Shown here: positions 10,826 through 22,524 of the stretch, piece by piece | Position numbering within the stretch: the stretch's first letter is position 1 | Layout of the letters: every line of letters begins with the position of its first letter | DNA from: Climacium dendroides | Taxonomy: Eukaryota; Streptophyta; Bryopsida; Hypnales; Climaciaceae | Direction of reading: 5' to 3' | Length of the DNA stretch: 64,000 bases | Assembly: GCA_950106755.1 (NCBI GenBank) | Contig: OX467082.1 | Span: forward strand, 30,194,001-30,258,000 | Translations under genes and position numbers: made by a program | The notes under the pieces: generated by a model | What the model saw: only the letters and a program-made list of their open reading frames with translations | What the model was told of the DNA's origin: nothing | Databases searched by the model: none

Positions 10826-12029
10826 CGCTACTCTTTGCACATGCTAATCAAAATTCATGCTGAGGAATGTCTCTGCAGGCCCCAGGTGCAATTAGTCCAT
10901 CACCTTGTTGCGCCATTGTGAACATTTGCACTCTTGCATCGAATTGCACAATCAGGAGCTTAGAATGTATTATTACAGGACCTCAAATTACTAGCTTGCT
11001 GATTTTCTAGGATCATAATGTTTCATTTTCTTTCTGTAGGAGGAAAGATCACCAGCATTGTAATTACTCCGTAGTCTCCGCTAGGCCTCTGATTCCGTAT
11101 TCCAACTCAAATAATACCTTCACGCTGTGGGCTCCATTTTGACCACTACGGTCTACATGAATGAAAATAACATTGGAGTAAAATTGAAAGTTAGTGTAGT
11201 GTATTTTTCACTCAGATAGAGAATTCCATGCAAATAGCATATGCTATTTTCATCTTGTGTGTTCTAAACCATAAAAGTGTCATTTAGGAGAGGTGTACAT
11301 TTCAAACCAAGTGCTTTAAACCATAAAAGTATGAAAGTTGCAAACTAGTGCCACTTCATTGGAATTCATCGTTCTATTCCTATTGTAAAGAATTATGACA
11401 ATACCCTGCTTGTCTATTTGGATTTTGAAAAAACCAAAAAAATTTATCTCCAAAAAAAAATAAGCACAGAACATGTGAATTTTGGTTGTAAATGCAAGAC
11501 TACTCCTGCTCTATGGTATGCACACTCAATTCTCCATTAATCCAATTGCATCCCTATCCAAAATAGACGTTTGTGCCAATTGCACCTTTAGCTATGTTTA
11601 CAAAACATTTCAACATTTCACTTTTAACAATTGTAGACCATAGTTGTCATACTAGACAAGTTACTATTCATTTTTCGTCCTACAGGACAAGAAATGAATA
11701 GTAACTTGTCCAGTATGACAACCATGTTGTAGACAGTAAACTAGGACACAATTGAATTAAAGATCCATTATAGGTATCCATATTTTTGTATTGCAAAATA
11801 TCATATGATAGGATCATTCATAAAGCAAGCCTATTTTGTGAGTGATTTTCAAAAACCCTAGAGAAAAATCTAGTAGATGGTTGCAAAATTTGATTTTGAG
11901 AATGATTATCATAAAATCATAGTGTCAACACATTCAATATGTTTAATGTCAAATGCCTAAGGCCCTTTGTTTCAAAGTGTCTTGGGAAAATGAGATATGA
12001 ATATATATGGATGAGCAAGTTCAAACTTC
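10826..12029. other. AT-rich intergenic stretch with a hairpin
   Basis: No gene is seen. About 480 bp (11.56-12.04 kb) is absent from copy 2 and contains the long hairpin listed separately. Confidence 0.5.
11643..11722. repeat. Long near-perfect hairpin, 80 nt
   Basis: The arms GTTGTCATACTAGACAAGTT... and its inverted partner ending ...AACTTGTCCAGTATGACAAC pair over about 31 bp with one mismatch. A short GTCCT/AGGAC stem lies in the middle. Weaker pairing extends outwards. The hairpin is absent from copy 2. It could be a foldback MITE or a small-RNA precursor. Confidence 0.85.
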
Positions 12030-12975
12030 AAAGCTACAAAAGATATGGGTCAACTCCTAAAGGACCAAAGGGCATTTTTTGGCAACATTGCAATTTTTAG
12101 CAACTTACTATGAACAGAGTTTTAATTTTTTTTTTTGGCTCAAAAATTTCCACACTTAAGGGAAGCTAGCAAGAATTAGCTTTACGGCACAATAATTTTC
12201 ATAATTTCTAACTTCATGGTTTAGAAGTTATTGTATGATATGTAGTTTATGTTGCTTTATAAATAGATTAAAAAAATGATTAAAAAAATTAAACATTGAA
12301 CTTTACTTCCTTGATTTGTATATACATGGAAATCTTTGAAAATTTTGATTTGATTGAAAAGATGAAAATTATGAGGAGATTTAGTTTGTGGATAGTAATG
12401 AAATCTCCACTCTAAATAAACTTAAGGACTCTTTTTTTAATTCAATTTTCAATATTTTTGAAAAAATAAAATCATAAGATGTAGATTCTTAGTTACAACA
12501 TTGCAACTATTGATATTGACATTCCTCAATTCTATAACTAAATTCTTAGCAATTTAGTATTCTTTTGGTATTTTCAGGCCCAAAATTGCTTCAAAGTACT
12601 CAAACCTAAAGCAAAGGTAAAATCTTCTTCTACATCCATATTTACTCATTAATAAATCCAACTACAAGATTCTTCAGTTAACCTGTCAAAATACAACCTT
12701 CTAAAATTTAAAAATAAGAAACCTTACCAATTACAAGATTAAGTCACTTGAATTTGAAAAAGAAGCATTTTCATCTCAATCTTCGATTAGATTTTATTTT
12801 TCAAATTGTTTACTTAAAAATGTGTAGATCCTACAATTTTTTACTCTCCATGATATGTTGAAAAGATATGTTGGGAATACCTATAAAAAATTTCAAAAAA
12901 ATTATTTTGTATTCATACTTGAAAAAAATAGTAAGTAGAAACTCAAAAGAAGTAGAGTATGACTTAAAGTACTAA
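12030..12975 (+). repeat. R1 dispersed repeat, long copy
   Basis: It starts CCTAAAGGACCAAAGGGC and includes the modules 'ggcacaataattttcata', 'tatgatatgtagtt', 'cttcaaagtactca' and 'gtgtagatcctacaa'. Its counterpart in copy 2 is about 52020-52920. An inverted relative lies at 15000-15565. No coding frame is present. Confidence 0.8.
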
Positions 12976-13740
12976 ATTGGTAAAAACTTGATTATGAAAT
13001 TGAAAAATGCCAATCAATGTTTGGAAAGTATAGGTTATTTTCCATTGGATCCCAAATTGAATTAGTCTTTAATGTATAAAGTTCAGCTATTTTTACTATT
13101 GTTCACTCAAAATAAAAAAATTATAGACTTTTTCATCTAATTTTTACCAATGTTTTCAAATTGCAACCGATTTTTTTTTCCAATTCCCTTGGCTATCTTT
13201 GAACTAGCCAATGGTTCTTCCCAAATATAAATGCTAATCTCAATGGTTGTGATGTATTATTGATTTATTGTTGTAATAAACAATCTACATCCAACACTTT
13301 TATATTTTTCACAAATATTGAAAATTGAGTTAAATAATAGACTTCAAAGCTCATTTTAGAGTACTAGAGAATCCATAATTGCCTACAAACGTAAACTCCT
13401 CATAACTCTCATCTCATTAATCAAAGTATAATGATTCAAAGTATTTCACGTACATATATGTAGATTGGTTTTTTATAATGAGTGAACATTAATAAATTCC
13501 TATAGTTTAAGTTTGTTCTCAAGGAGGTATAGATGTACTATGGTAATTCATAAAGGTAGTACAATTAACCCAAGTTTGTACGCAAATGAAGATTTAGGGA
13601 ATGCCTACACAAGTGAATACAATAGATAGGCTATCTTTATTATAATTCAAACTGTAGTTGGTAACTTATCAGTTGTTTGAAAATCTATAGCTCAAACTTT
13701 GTCTATCAACTTCCTGGTTAGCCTCACCAACTGCATTGGT
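12976..13740. other. AT-rich non-coding stretch
   Basis: It is shared with copy 2. I see no gene. Confidence 0.5.
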
Positions 13741-13931
13741 ACAATCTTCTCTTGATCTTCTCGCTTGTCCAATTGTTCAGCATCTACAATTGATCCTTTC
13801 ATCTTACAACTTAGCCTTAACTTTCCATCGACGGTACAATCTTCTCTTGAACTTCTCGCTTGTCTAATTTGTTCAGCACCTATAATTGATCCTTTCATCA
13901 TACAGCTTAGCCCTTGCTTTCCTTCGATGGA
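13741..13931 (+). repeat. 95-bp tandem repeat, two units
   Basis: Units at 13741-13835 and 13836-13931 both begin ACAATCTTCTCTTGA and contain CATCTACAATTGATCC or a close variant. Copy 2 has three units. On the minus strand a 102-codon frame (13692-14000) runs through both units and repeats the peptide motif SCxMKGSI. It is not open in copy 2. Confidence 0.93.
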
Positions 13932-14999
13932 ACTCTTGTTGTGATTCTCCTCCGTAGCAGATTTCTTCTTAAAATTACACTCAAGCTTTGAATAATCCAA
14001 TCAATTATAGAATTTACATTTCCTTTTATTTAATTTAGAAAACTCTCACTTCACTTTTATGTCACTCATTTTCCAGTTCTATTGATCTCAGTCTACAAAC
14101 TCACTCTACATGTGTTTCTAATCACATTGTTTCTATAGATTAATCTCCCAATTCAAATCATAAAACACTCAATAGCATCATGCTCATGCACCATTGACAC
14201 ATACCACGCAACTAGTCCATACACAATTGATAGAACAATTAAAACCAAATACAAACAGGCATTCACACCCAATCACAACAATAGAAATTCTTCAAGAGAT
14301 TAAACCATAGACTCAACACTCACAATTGATACACACAATTTCAACACATTCAATCATTTACATCACAATAGCAAGAATCACAATTGCATAATCACATCCA
14401 AAAATCCACACACATAATCTCCACACAATTGAACACCGCACTTTTACAACAATAAATTCCACATTATACTCCAACATAGAAAATTTTACAATTGTTTCTC
14501 ATTCCTTCCCAGCTCCACTCCGTATCATCTATGGATCGAACACAATTAAAATAAACTCCAGTGCTATAGAAACTTAACTCCTTGCACGCACTTGAAATCA
14601 CACAAAAACTATTGATCACTCCACACACTACCGACCACCACTGTAGGAGACCTGGACTCACTTCCAGACTAAGAACCATCGCATATCACAATCGTTCTTC
14701 ACCATTTCAGTCGACGGGTAATAACCGTTTCAATAGATTTGCACCCCATTCATCCACCTCATTCCTTCAATGAATAACATTCAATAGTAAAAAACACTAC
14801 TAATTGGTAAAAGCTAGGTATTAACCCTTCAATTGCACTAGTTCTATAAAAAAGTAGGAATTTAACAAAATTTGAACTATTATACCCCTTTTCCTATAGA
14901 TTCTATAACTACAATATAAATCTAGAAATTGAATATCAATTTTCTTTTAATAAGAAAATAATTTTTTTTTTATAAATTAGATGTTATCCAAGTTGCCCA
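13932..14999. other. Non-coding stretch, CA-rich
   Basis: It is rich in CACA/ACAATT words and shared with copy 2. No gene is supported. Confidence 0.5.
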
Positions 15000-15565
15000 C
15001 TAAACAATGAAAGTTACATATCATACTTTAATTTTTTAACCATGGACATTAAGGTTATAAAAATTGTTGTGCCTTAAAGGAACTCCTTGGGCACATATTG
15101 TGAGAAATTTTCAAATCCAAAAAATAAAATTCCCTTTATAGTGAGTTGCCCAGAATTGCTATGTTGTTGAAAAACATCCTTTGGTCCTTTAGGGATTAAA
15201 TCCTACTCAAGTTCATTCTACTTATAATTTTTTTCAAGCATGAATCCTAAACAATTTGTAAAAAAAAATTTGTGCATTTCCAACATATTTATTCAACATA
15301 TTATATAGACCAAAAAGTTGTAGGATCTACACATTTTTGTGTAAACAATTTGAAAGATGAAATCTAGCCATTTGAAAAGAATAGAAAATACTTCTTTTTT
15401 AATACAAGCATCATTTGGTAAGGTTTCATATTTTGAAATTTTAGGAGGATGTACTTTAATAGGTTCATTAAAGGTTCCTACAATCAAATAGCTTAATGAA
15501 TAAATATAGATGAGTACTTTGAAGTAGATTTGGATATAAACATGTATTAATAAACTCATTATTTT
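15000..15565 (-). repeat. R1 dispersed repeat, inverted copy
   Basis: Read on the minus strand it carries the R1 modules CTTCAAAGTACTCA, AAACCTTACCAA, GTGTAGATCCTACAA, CCTAAAGGACCAAAGG and a 'ggcacaacaattttta'-like word. With 12030-12975 it forms a large diverged inverted pair around about 2 kb, although the module order is not strictly the same. Confidence 0.75.
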
Positions 15566-15816
15566 ATGACAAGTTAGACCATATGTGGATTTTGGAACTT
15601 AGTCTACATAAACACATTTTCTACTATTGCACTAATGCACGAACAAATGGTTGGCATTTGGAGGATCATAGTTCCACATGACAACATTGAAACTAAGAAA
15701 TGTTTTGGATAATGCAATAGTCAACTTTGATCTTTTATTACATTTACATATTTGTCTATTTAAACATTTTTAATTGACTTCATTAATAAATAAATGTACT
15801 TTTTCTTTATATGATA
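15566..15816. other. AT-rich spacer between the R1 inverted copy and the MITE
   Basis: It is shared with copy 2. I see no gene. Confidence 0.5.
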
Positions 15817-16778
15817 CTCCCTTCATCCTAAAATGATTTTCTTGTTTCCCTTAAATTTTGTTCCAAAATGATATTCATCCTACAACATGGAGGAAGAGCT
15901 TGCAAAATGAAATACTGTGGTTGTAAAGAAATTCCCCCTTGATGATGAGTGAGGATGTTTGTTTATTTTAATTGAAAATAGTGCATTGTGGGACCAATCA
16001 ATGTTTACTTTATGTATAGCCATTATGGTGCGATAGGGTAGCTGGGTTCGATTTTGGATGGAATGTGACAAGGTGATCTCATGCTACAATCTTGTCACCA
16101 TCAATAGTGTAACATCAAATTGAATCAAAAGTTGAGTTGTCACAAAGCCACCATGTAATTGATTGGAGAGATAGAAGGACACTACAACACCTCAAGAAAT
16201 GAATGGCTAGTGGTGCTCCTTTAAAATGAACATAAAAACTCATTATTTCATGTTTTATAACTAAAATGGAATGTAGTGGCCATAGAAAAATTCTCCTTTA
16301 ATGATGAGGTGGATGTTTGTTTATTTTAATTGGAAATAGTCCATTTTGGGACTAGTCAATGTTTATTTTGCGTGTAGCCATTATGGTGCTACAAGGTAGC
16401 TAGGCTCAATTTTGGATGCAAGGTGATAAGGTGATCTCATGCTACAATCTTGTCAGCTTCAATAGTGTAACATCAAGTTGATTTAGTAGGTGAATTGTTA
16501 GTGAGCCACTACCTTATTGAGCGGAAAGATAGGACACTGTAGCAACTCAAAAAATGAGTGAGTGAGTGAGTGACCAGCAGTGCTCCTTGAAAATGGGCAT
16601 ACAAACTCATTCTTTAATGCTGTACAACTAAAATTGGAAATTAATTTAAAGTTGAAATTTTAGGACAATAGGAGAGTATCAAACTCTATATATAATTCAA
16701 AATCAATTTTGAAAATTGTTATTTTTGAGCTTAATTTAAAACATTTTGTATAACAAGATCATTTTGGGACAAAGGAAG
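15817..16778. mobile_element. Stowaway-like MITE with internal tandem duplication (copy 1)
   Basis: The ends read CTCCCTTCATCC... and ...GATCATTTTGGGACAAAGGAAG, flanked by TA on both sides, which fits Tc1/mariner (Stowaway) TIR and TSD rules. The interior holds two diverged ~360-bp direct repeats starting near 15900 and 16260; both contain GATGTTTGTTTATTTTAATT. There is no transposase. At 962 bp it is long for Stowaway because of the internal duplication. It is present at the same site in copy 2, so it predates the segmental duplication. Confidence 0.82.
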
Positions 16779-18847
16779 TACTACCTTAATACCAATATTG
16801 CATATAATTATATTCAATGTGTTGCTTATATGAAATCAATGTCTTCACAAATTCAAATGGATTATCAGTTTACTTAAATTGAAGTGATTATGGATTAAAA
16901 ATTGTCACACAAATCAATTTAGTGCTACAAAAACTAGGTCAAATATTATATATATTTCAAACTAGGCAACTTGAAAATGCCAAAATTACAGAATATGCAA
17001 TTTCAACAAAACACACATTAATTATGAGTAACTATTGATAAATTTCAATTTCTTGAAGTCATTATTTGAGAAAAAACTAAGTCAAATTAGCCAAGATCCA
17101 TTATTCTCTATTATTGATTTAATTTTTTTTTGTATGTTTTGATATTTGATAAGCATTTATTTGAAACAGAATGAATCTTTTGTAAAAGTACTTTTTTGGA
17201 GGTTGCTAATTGCATTTGGCATTTTGGATTGAATATCTTGTTGATCTTTTGCTAATCTATTCTCTTGAAAATTTCCATTGAATTTTCTTATATATAGGTC
17301 CAAGATTAAATGTTTTTTAGGCCTCAATTTTTAGGAATACATTATTAGTAGTGTTTTACTTAATATCCACATTTTCTTCCAAAAACTTGTAGTAATGTGA
17401 ATACCATTCTTAAATGCAAAAAAAATCCAAGTGTTTCATATTGTCACCCAATAAAAATGAGTATGTACTCTTCACAAATTGCAAAGTAGTTGAGAGCCTT
17501 GTAATCAAATCAAAAATGCTCAAAGGTCATATACTTGCCAAACATAAAATTCTTGACCACAATGGCTATCACTAAAGTAGATTTGTACAATTTATTCAAA
17601 AATATTTTAGATGAAAAAAATTTATGAGATGCAAAAATTGAATTGATGAAAATTCAAGGACTTAGCAAAAATAAAATGATTAATTATGCATTTTCTATGT
17701 AGAAAAGAGTGCAAAGATATTTTAAAATATTATACTTGTTTTTTAAGTGTTTACTTTTTGGACTTTAATTTCTAAATTCTTTTGTGTATTGAGGTTCAAA
17801 AGGTTCAATATGAATTCTTGTGATACATGATTTGTAAATCTAAATCAATTCTTTTGGATGGTTTTACAATTTTAAAAATAATAATTTCACCATTTAAATC
17901 TTTTAACCTCATTTTTGTGTGTATTTGAAGATTCTAGGCTCTAGTGTTGCATTGTGTTTGAAATTATTGTGTCATAGCAATCAACAAGGTGAAACTTTTT
18001 TTGGTGTTTGTATGTTGTATTTGTGCTTTTAGTTTCAATGGTGATTCAAATTGACTCATATACTAAAAACTTTGACATCAAATTTGTTAATGTAGAGCAA
18101 ATTTGCCACCATAAGGTAATTGGGACATATATATAGGGAGAGGTCTAAAATTTAGAAGAAATATGGAACTATATTTTAGAATAGGTGTCAATGTATTGAA
18201 ATCCCTCTATTATAACAAAATTGATGTTTTATGCCCTCTATGAATTTAGGACATTGAGGTCAATGTGCATGAGCAAGTTTTGCAACAATTTATTATATTT
18301 AGAGTCATAAAACAATTTGCTCAAGGATGATAGGTTTTGTTCCAAAACCTATCATAAATTTAGAATACTTATTCTAAATTTGAAGTTAACTATAGCTCCA
18401 AGAAATAAGATGATGGGGAATGAAATTATTATTTCCAAACCTCATCAATGAATTTATACATATATTGTTGTTTATGATTTGCACTTTTCTTCAAGAACAA
18501 AAAAATTAATGGAAGGAATAAAAAAATCATTTTCAAATCCTCACCAATTCACAAAATTTTCCAAAGGTAGTTGTGGAGATAGAAAGGATAATAGACTCAT
18601 AGAAAAATTTCTCTGTACTTGCAACTATTGGTCTCATTTCAATGTGCAAATGTTTTTATACAAAAATTGTGTTAAAAGGTGAAGTAAATAATGATTGATC
18701 ATTGGTACCTTATTTAAGGTTTGATGATAGATGTTGTTGGTTCTCATATCAATTAAAGATATTTGTTGGATTCTCTTTATAAAATACAAAAATACATACC
18801 TTTGCATCATTAACCTTAGAATTTTGACTTCCATTTTGATGATCCCC
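16779..18847. other. AT-rich stretch without a gene
   Basis: It is shared with copy 2 apart from indels. About 290 bp at 17.70-17.99 kb is missing there, and copy 2 has about 560 bp extra at 57.37-57.93 kb. No coding, RNA-gene or repeat feature is supported. Confidence 0.5.
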
Positions 18848-18884
18848 ATTCAACAAATCTCAAAGTCAAGGAGATTTGTTGAAT
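18848..18884. repeat. Perfect 14-bp stem hairpin
   Basis: ATTCAACAAATCTC (18848-18861) and GAGATTTGTTGAAT (18871-18884) pair perfectly around a 9-nt loop. It sits at the start of the minisatellite. Confidence 0.85.
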
Positions 18885-19510
18885 TCTTTCAACAAATTTC
18901 AGAAATCATATGTGTCACATCCTTTCAACTAATTTTAAAATGGATACCCATAGGATCGTATAATGAATTTTAGAATGGATACTAATTAGATCTTCTTTAA
19001 TGATATTTAGAATGATATTTTTAAATCTTTTCAATGAATTTTTGAATGGAGAGTTGTTGGTCAAATCCTTTCATTGAATTTTAGACAAAAAGACTTGTTG
19101 AATCCTTTCACTTAATTCTAAACAAAAAGACAAGTTGGATCCTTTCACTAAATTTTAGACAAAAAGACCTATTTTAGACAACAAGTAAATCCTTTCAATA
19201 AATCTTAGGCTACAAACTTGTGAGATCCTTTATTGAATTTTAGAATGAAGACATATTAGATTGTTTAAAGAATTTTAGAATGGAGATATGTTGGATCCTT
19301 TCAACAAAGTTTAGAATTCATACATGTTGGAACCTTTCAAAAACTTTAAAATGGAGACATATTGGATCAATTTAACTATAGTTTTAATGAATTTTGATAA
19401 TTAAGATCCTTTCTACAAATATTCGAATGCATACCTAGAAGATTTCTATAACAAATTTTAAGATGCAAATCTATCACATCCTTTCAAGAAATTTTAGAAT
19501 GGAGACATGA
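18885..19510 (+). repeat. Degenerate ~37-40-bp minisatellite
   Basis: About fifteen diverged units of the form 'AATTTTAGAATGGAGACA', 'TGTTGGATCCTTTCA' follow each other. Copy 2 retains a single unit near 58965-59000, so the array expanded here or collapsed there. Confidence 0.85.
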
Positions 19511-19591
19511 ATGAGCATTTTATCTCTACCCTTGAAATAAGACAAGTTCCAAATTCTAAGTATTTAGTTGAAAATCCCTACAATGGGTGTT

Positions 19592-20262
19592 TGTCTAGCC
19601 AAAAGTACCCCCACACACATGGGATTGTCACTTTTATTATAGTATAGTGGCAAAAGTTCATTCACAGGGAATTTTGTAATGGAATAGGAATATAATGAAT
19701 AAAACACAAATTATAAAGCCAATCATTGGCTAAATCAAATCATATACAAGTATGGACACAACTTCAACTTCAATCTACGACCGAGAACTCACTTATCTAA
19801 TTTTTGGGATTTTGCTAATTACACACAACAAATAATTGCCCAATCATTGGGACATTAAACTTCAATAATACACAGACAAAGATGCCCAATCTTTGGGACT
19901 TACACCTACAATTAAAAATATACGCTTAAAGCTTATTATTACTCAAGAAAGTATTCTCTAACAAGTACACATGAATTCTTAAGCTACATACACATACACA
20001 CACACCAAAACAATGAGAGCCCCATAAGAGAGAGAAAAAGAAAGGCAAAATTCTCCTTATATCTACAGTGACGACCATTAGTCTCCTAGAGTCAGCTAAA
20101 CAAATTGTCACCTTTTAGATCTTGAGCTATTCACATTATTTTGGATCCCTAAACAAATTGTTTTCACATTCATTCACCATTAGAGGAACTAACTATGATC
20201 TAAGTTGTTTTCCCACTACAAAAGACAATTTGTTAAAGTAAAGAAAAATCAAGTATACTACA
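19592..20262 (-). repeat. 3' LTR of the old element
   Basis: On the minus strand it begins TGTAGTATAC and ends ...GGCTAGACA, the usual TG...CA form. It contains a CACA microsatellite near 19985-20005. It matches 35167-35845. Confidence 0.9.
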
Positions 20263-20274
20263 TAGCCCCCTACT
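20263..20274 (-). other. Polypurine tract of the old element
   Basis: On the minus strand this reads AGTAGGGGGCTA directly before the 3' LTR. It is the expected primer for plus-strand synthesis. Confidence 0.8.
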
Positions 20275-20402
20275 ATAACTATTGTCGTCCTCGTCAATTC
20301 ATCTTGGATTTCTTATTCCAACAAGTGTCCTATTATTGCCTCTGCTCTTGAATGTTCAGACTTTGTCAACTTAACCAACTTCACACAGTTCATTCTTTAA
20401 GT

Positions 20403-22512
20403 TGTCGTGTTGAGAGCGGTTTGCCTTGGGAAATCACGAAGATTCTGGCTGCAACTAGAAATGGCTAAGGAATAAAAATATGATAGGAGAATAAAGGCAA
20501 GTGGACTTGTCACTTGCAAACCCAGTCTTCTAACTAGAATGATGAAGGTGAGTGAACTTGTCACCCACAAATTCACCAGTCAAATACAAAATGATATTGT
20601 ACAACAACAAAATTTGTTGTCTCTCGTGAATCTCTAATCTTGGTCTTCAAATCTCGTATACGGTCGTCGAATCATCAATCTTCAATCTTCAATCTTCAAT
20701 CTTCAAACTCCTCCCCGTTGGCCTATCTTGTGGTGGCTCTATAAGGGTAAGGGTAAGGGTAAGGTGATAAGATCCCACGGCCTCGGACGGGTAAAACGGG
20801 ACAGCCAACACGAGTGACCGTCCGGATGATGGGACCCTAAACTTTCAAACCCACGGTGACCAGGAAGCGCCTTTCACCAATGGGAACAACATAAAAGAGC
20901 AACCAAGTGGGTGATTAAATCCCAAATAGTCTCCACAAACACAAAATGGAGCGCTTACTGGATAACCACGGCTCGCAACAGTTTCACAATGCTGAAATTG
21001 AAAATTGCAACTAGCCTCCAAAACCGGCTGGGAATAACCATAGAAAGACAACGAGCCCCCAAATCCGACTAGGAATAACAAGCCACAAGCCACAACACAC
21101 GAGTCTTCAATTTTTGTGTCTTCAAATTTCAACTTCAAATCATCACTCAAAGCTCCACCTCAACTTCAACTTCAAATTTTCACTCAAACTCCAACTTCAA
21201 ATCTCTACCCCAACTCCATCTTCAAAGCTAAACTTTGAATGATCACCACCGTTGCTTCACAACTTCAAATGGGTTGCATGATAACTCTCTGGAAAGCTAA
21301 CACAATTCTCTCCATTTCCTCCAAATCTCAACTCATTCCAATACTCTGACCCAAAACTATGGTCATCCAAAGTTTTGGCCTCTACAAGTGAGGGCAACAG
21401 ACCTTCCTTCACTCCTACACTCACAACTTACTCATAAATGCTCCAATTACTTCGAATGATAGCTTCTTAGAAAGCTAACAAAACTTTACACATCCTCTCC
21501 AAAACTCAAATCAAATTAACACTCTGTCCACCTTTCATGGCCACTCAAAGTTTCGGCCTCTAGAAATGATAGGCAGCAGACACTCCTTCACTTCTACACT
21601 CGTAACTCACTCATACAAGCTCCAAATAGAATGAGTGAGATCTTCCTAGAAAGCTAACTTAATTTCCTACACTTCCTCCAAATATCAATGCAAACCAAGA
21701 ACTTGTCCGTCTTTTATGGTCGGTCGAAGTCTCTGCCTCTTAATTTCGAAGGCAACAAACCTCCCTCCACTCAAACTAGCACAACTTTTGATTCACAACT
21801 CCAAATCAAGCAAGTGAGATCAATTTAGAAAGAAGACACCATGATACATAACTCCACCAATTTTCATTTCAAAATTCCAAAAACACACAACACAATGGCC
21901 CTCCAAACATTCGGGTCTTTCCCTAAACTCACAATGGGAGAGAAGATGAATCCTATCCAACTTTTCCTCTACCTTATCTACTCTCAACCACACAAACAAG
22001 TGGGGTCCGCCTCTAACTCACTCTTAAAACTCCTCTAACAATAATTGAGCACTTATTTGGCCCACTACTATCTCCTTATCTTTATCTTTGAAGGAAATTT
22101 ACTTCAAGTTCACCTAGAAGGCAAACCATTTGAATATTTCCTTACAACTACTTCACAAACACAAAATTATTATAGAAATTCACTCCAAATATGGAATGAA
22201 GAACTAAAACTCAACGTACACCTATTAGAGGTAAAAAACTAGAATTCCAATTTCATCTTGGGACTCAGAAAAAACCCTCCAATTCGACATACTGAATCTA
22301 TAACAAATAATGAAGAAAACTACTTCAAGTTTGATGGAATTCTAAGATGGCAACCTATTCTTATATAGATGACTCAAGCCATCGTAAGAAGGCGTCACCT
22401 TGAAGCCACTAAAGATGATGTCATTATTCTCCTCATATTCGTGAAAACCAAATCAATAGAAATAAAACATTACCACACTTTTTTACACTATGTACGCATT
22501 TACAGTGCGACA
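20403..22512 (-). repeat. 3' LTR of the gypsy element
   Basis: On the minus strand it starts TGTCGCACTGTAAATG and ends CTCAACACGACA. It contains a TAAGGG-type microsatellite (about 20740-20763), an ATCTTCAA microsatellite (about 20684-20707) and four degenerate ~178-bp internal repeats at about 21250-21840. The LTR is long, and its promoter and polyadenylation signals were not resolved. Confidence 0.96.
21250..21840 (+). repeat. Degenerate ~178-bp tandem repeats inside the LTR
   Basis: Units starting near 21258, 21423, 21600 and 21790 share 'cacaactcactcat', 'gaaagctaac', 'cctccaaa(t/a)ctcaa', 'tggtc(a/g)', 'ggcctct' and 'cttcactcctacac'. The same array is present at about 29694-30284 in the other LTR. 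Confidence 0.75.
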
Positions 22513-22524
22513 TTCACCCCCTCT
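22513..22524 (-). other. Polypurine tract of the gypsy element
   Basis: The minus strand reads AGAGGGGGTGAA immediately before the 3' LTR. It overlaps the TAG stop codon of pol, so no space is left between coding region and PPT. Confidence 0.85.

Larger units (their letters stand above)
4050..18945 (+). repeat. Segmental duplication, copy 1, first block
   Basis: This block matches 45000-58995 in the same orientation. Shared landmarks, in order, are the 5' part of the 195-residue gene, the ~115-bp repeats, the bHLH gene with all exons, its GC-rich upstream block, R1 repeats, 95-bp repeats, the Stowaway-like MITE, and a last minisatellite unit. Similarity is very high across the bHLH gene and much lower at 4.2-6.1 kb. 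Large indels separate the copies, for example about 480 bp at 11.56-12.04 kb present only here. Confidence 0.92.

Noticed and set aside
15293..15559. Minus-strand frame of about 88 codons shared with 55363-55635
   Set aside because: It lies within the R1 inverted repeat, is AT-rich with no domain, and the start regions differ between copies. Probably a chance frame in a repeat.
20740..20765. TAAGGG repeats in the LTR as telomeric DNA
   Set aside because: The unit is TAAGGG, not TTAGGG or TTTAGGG, only about four units long, and inside an LTR.
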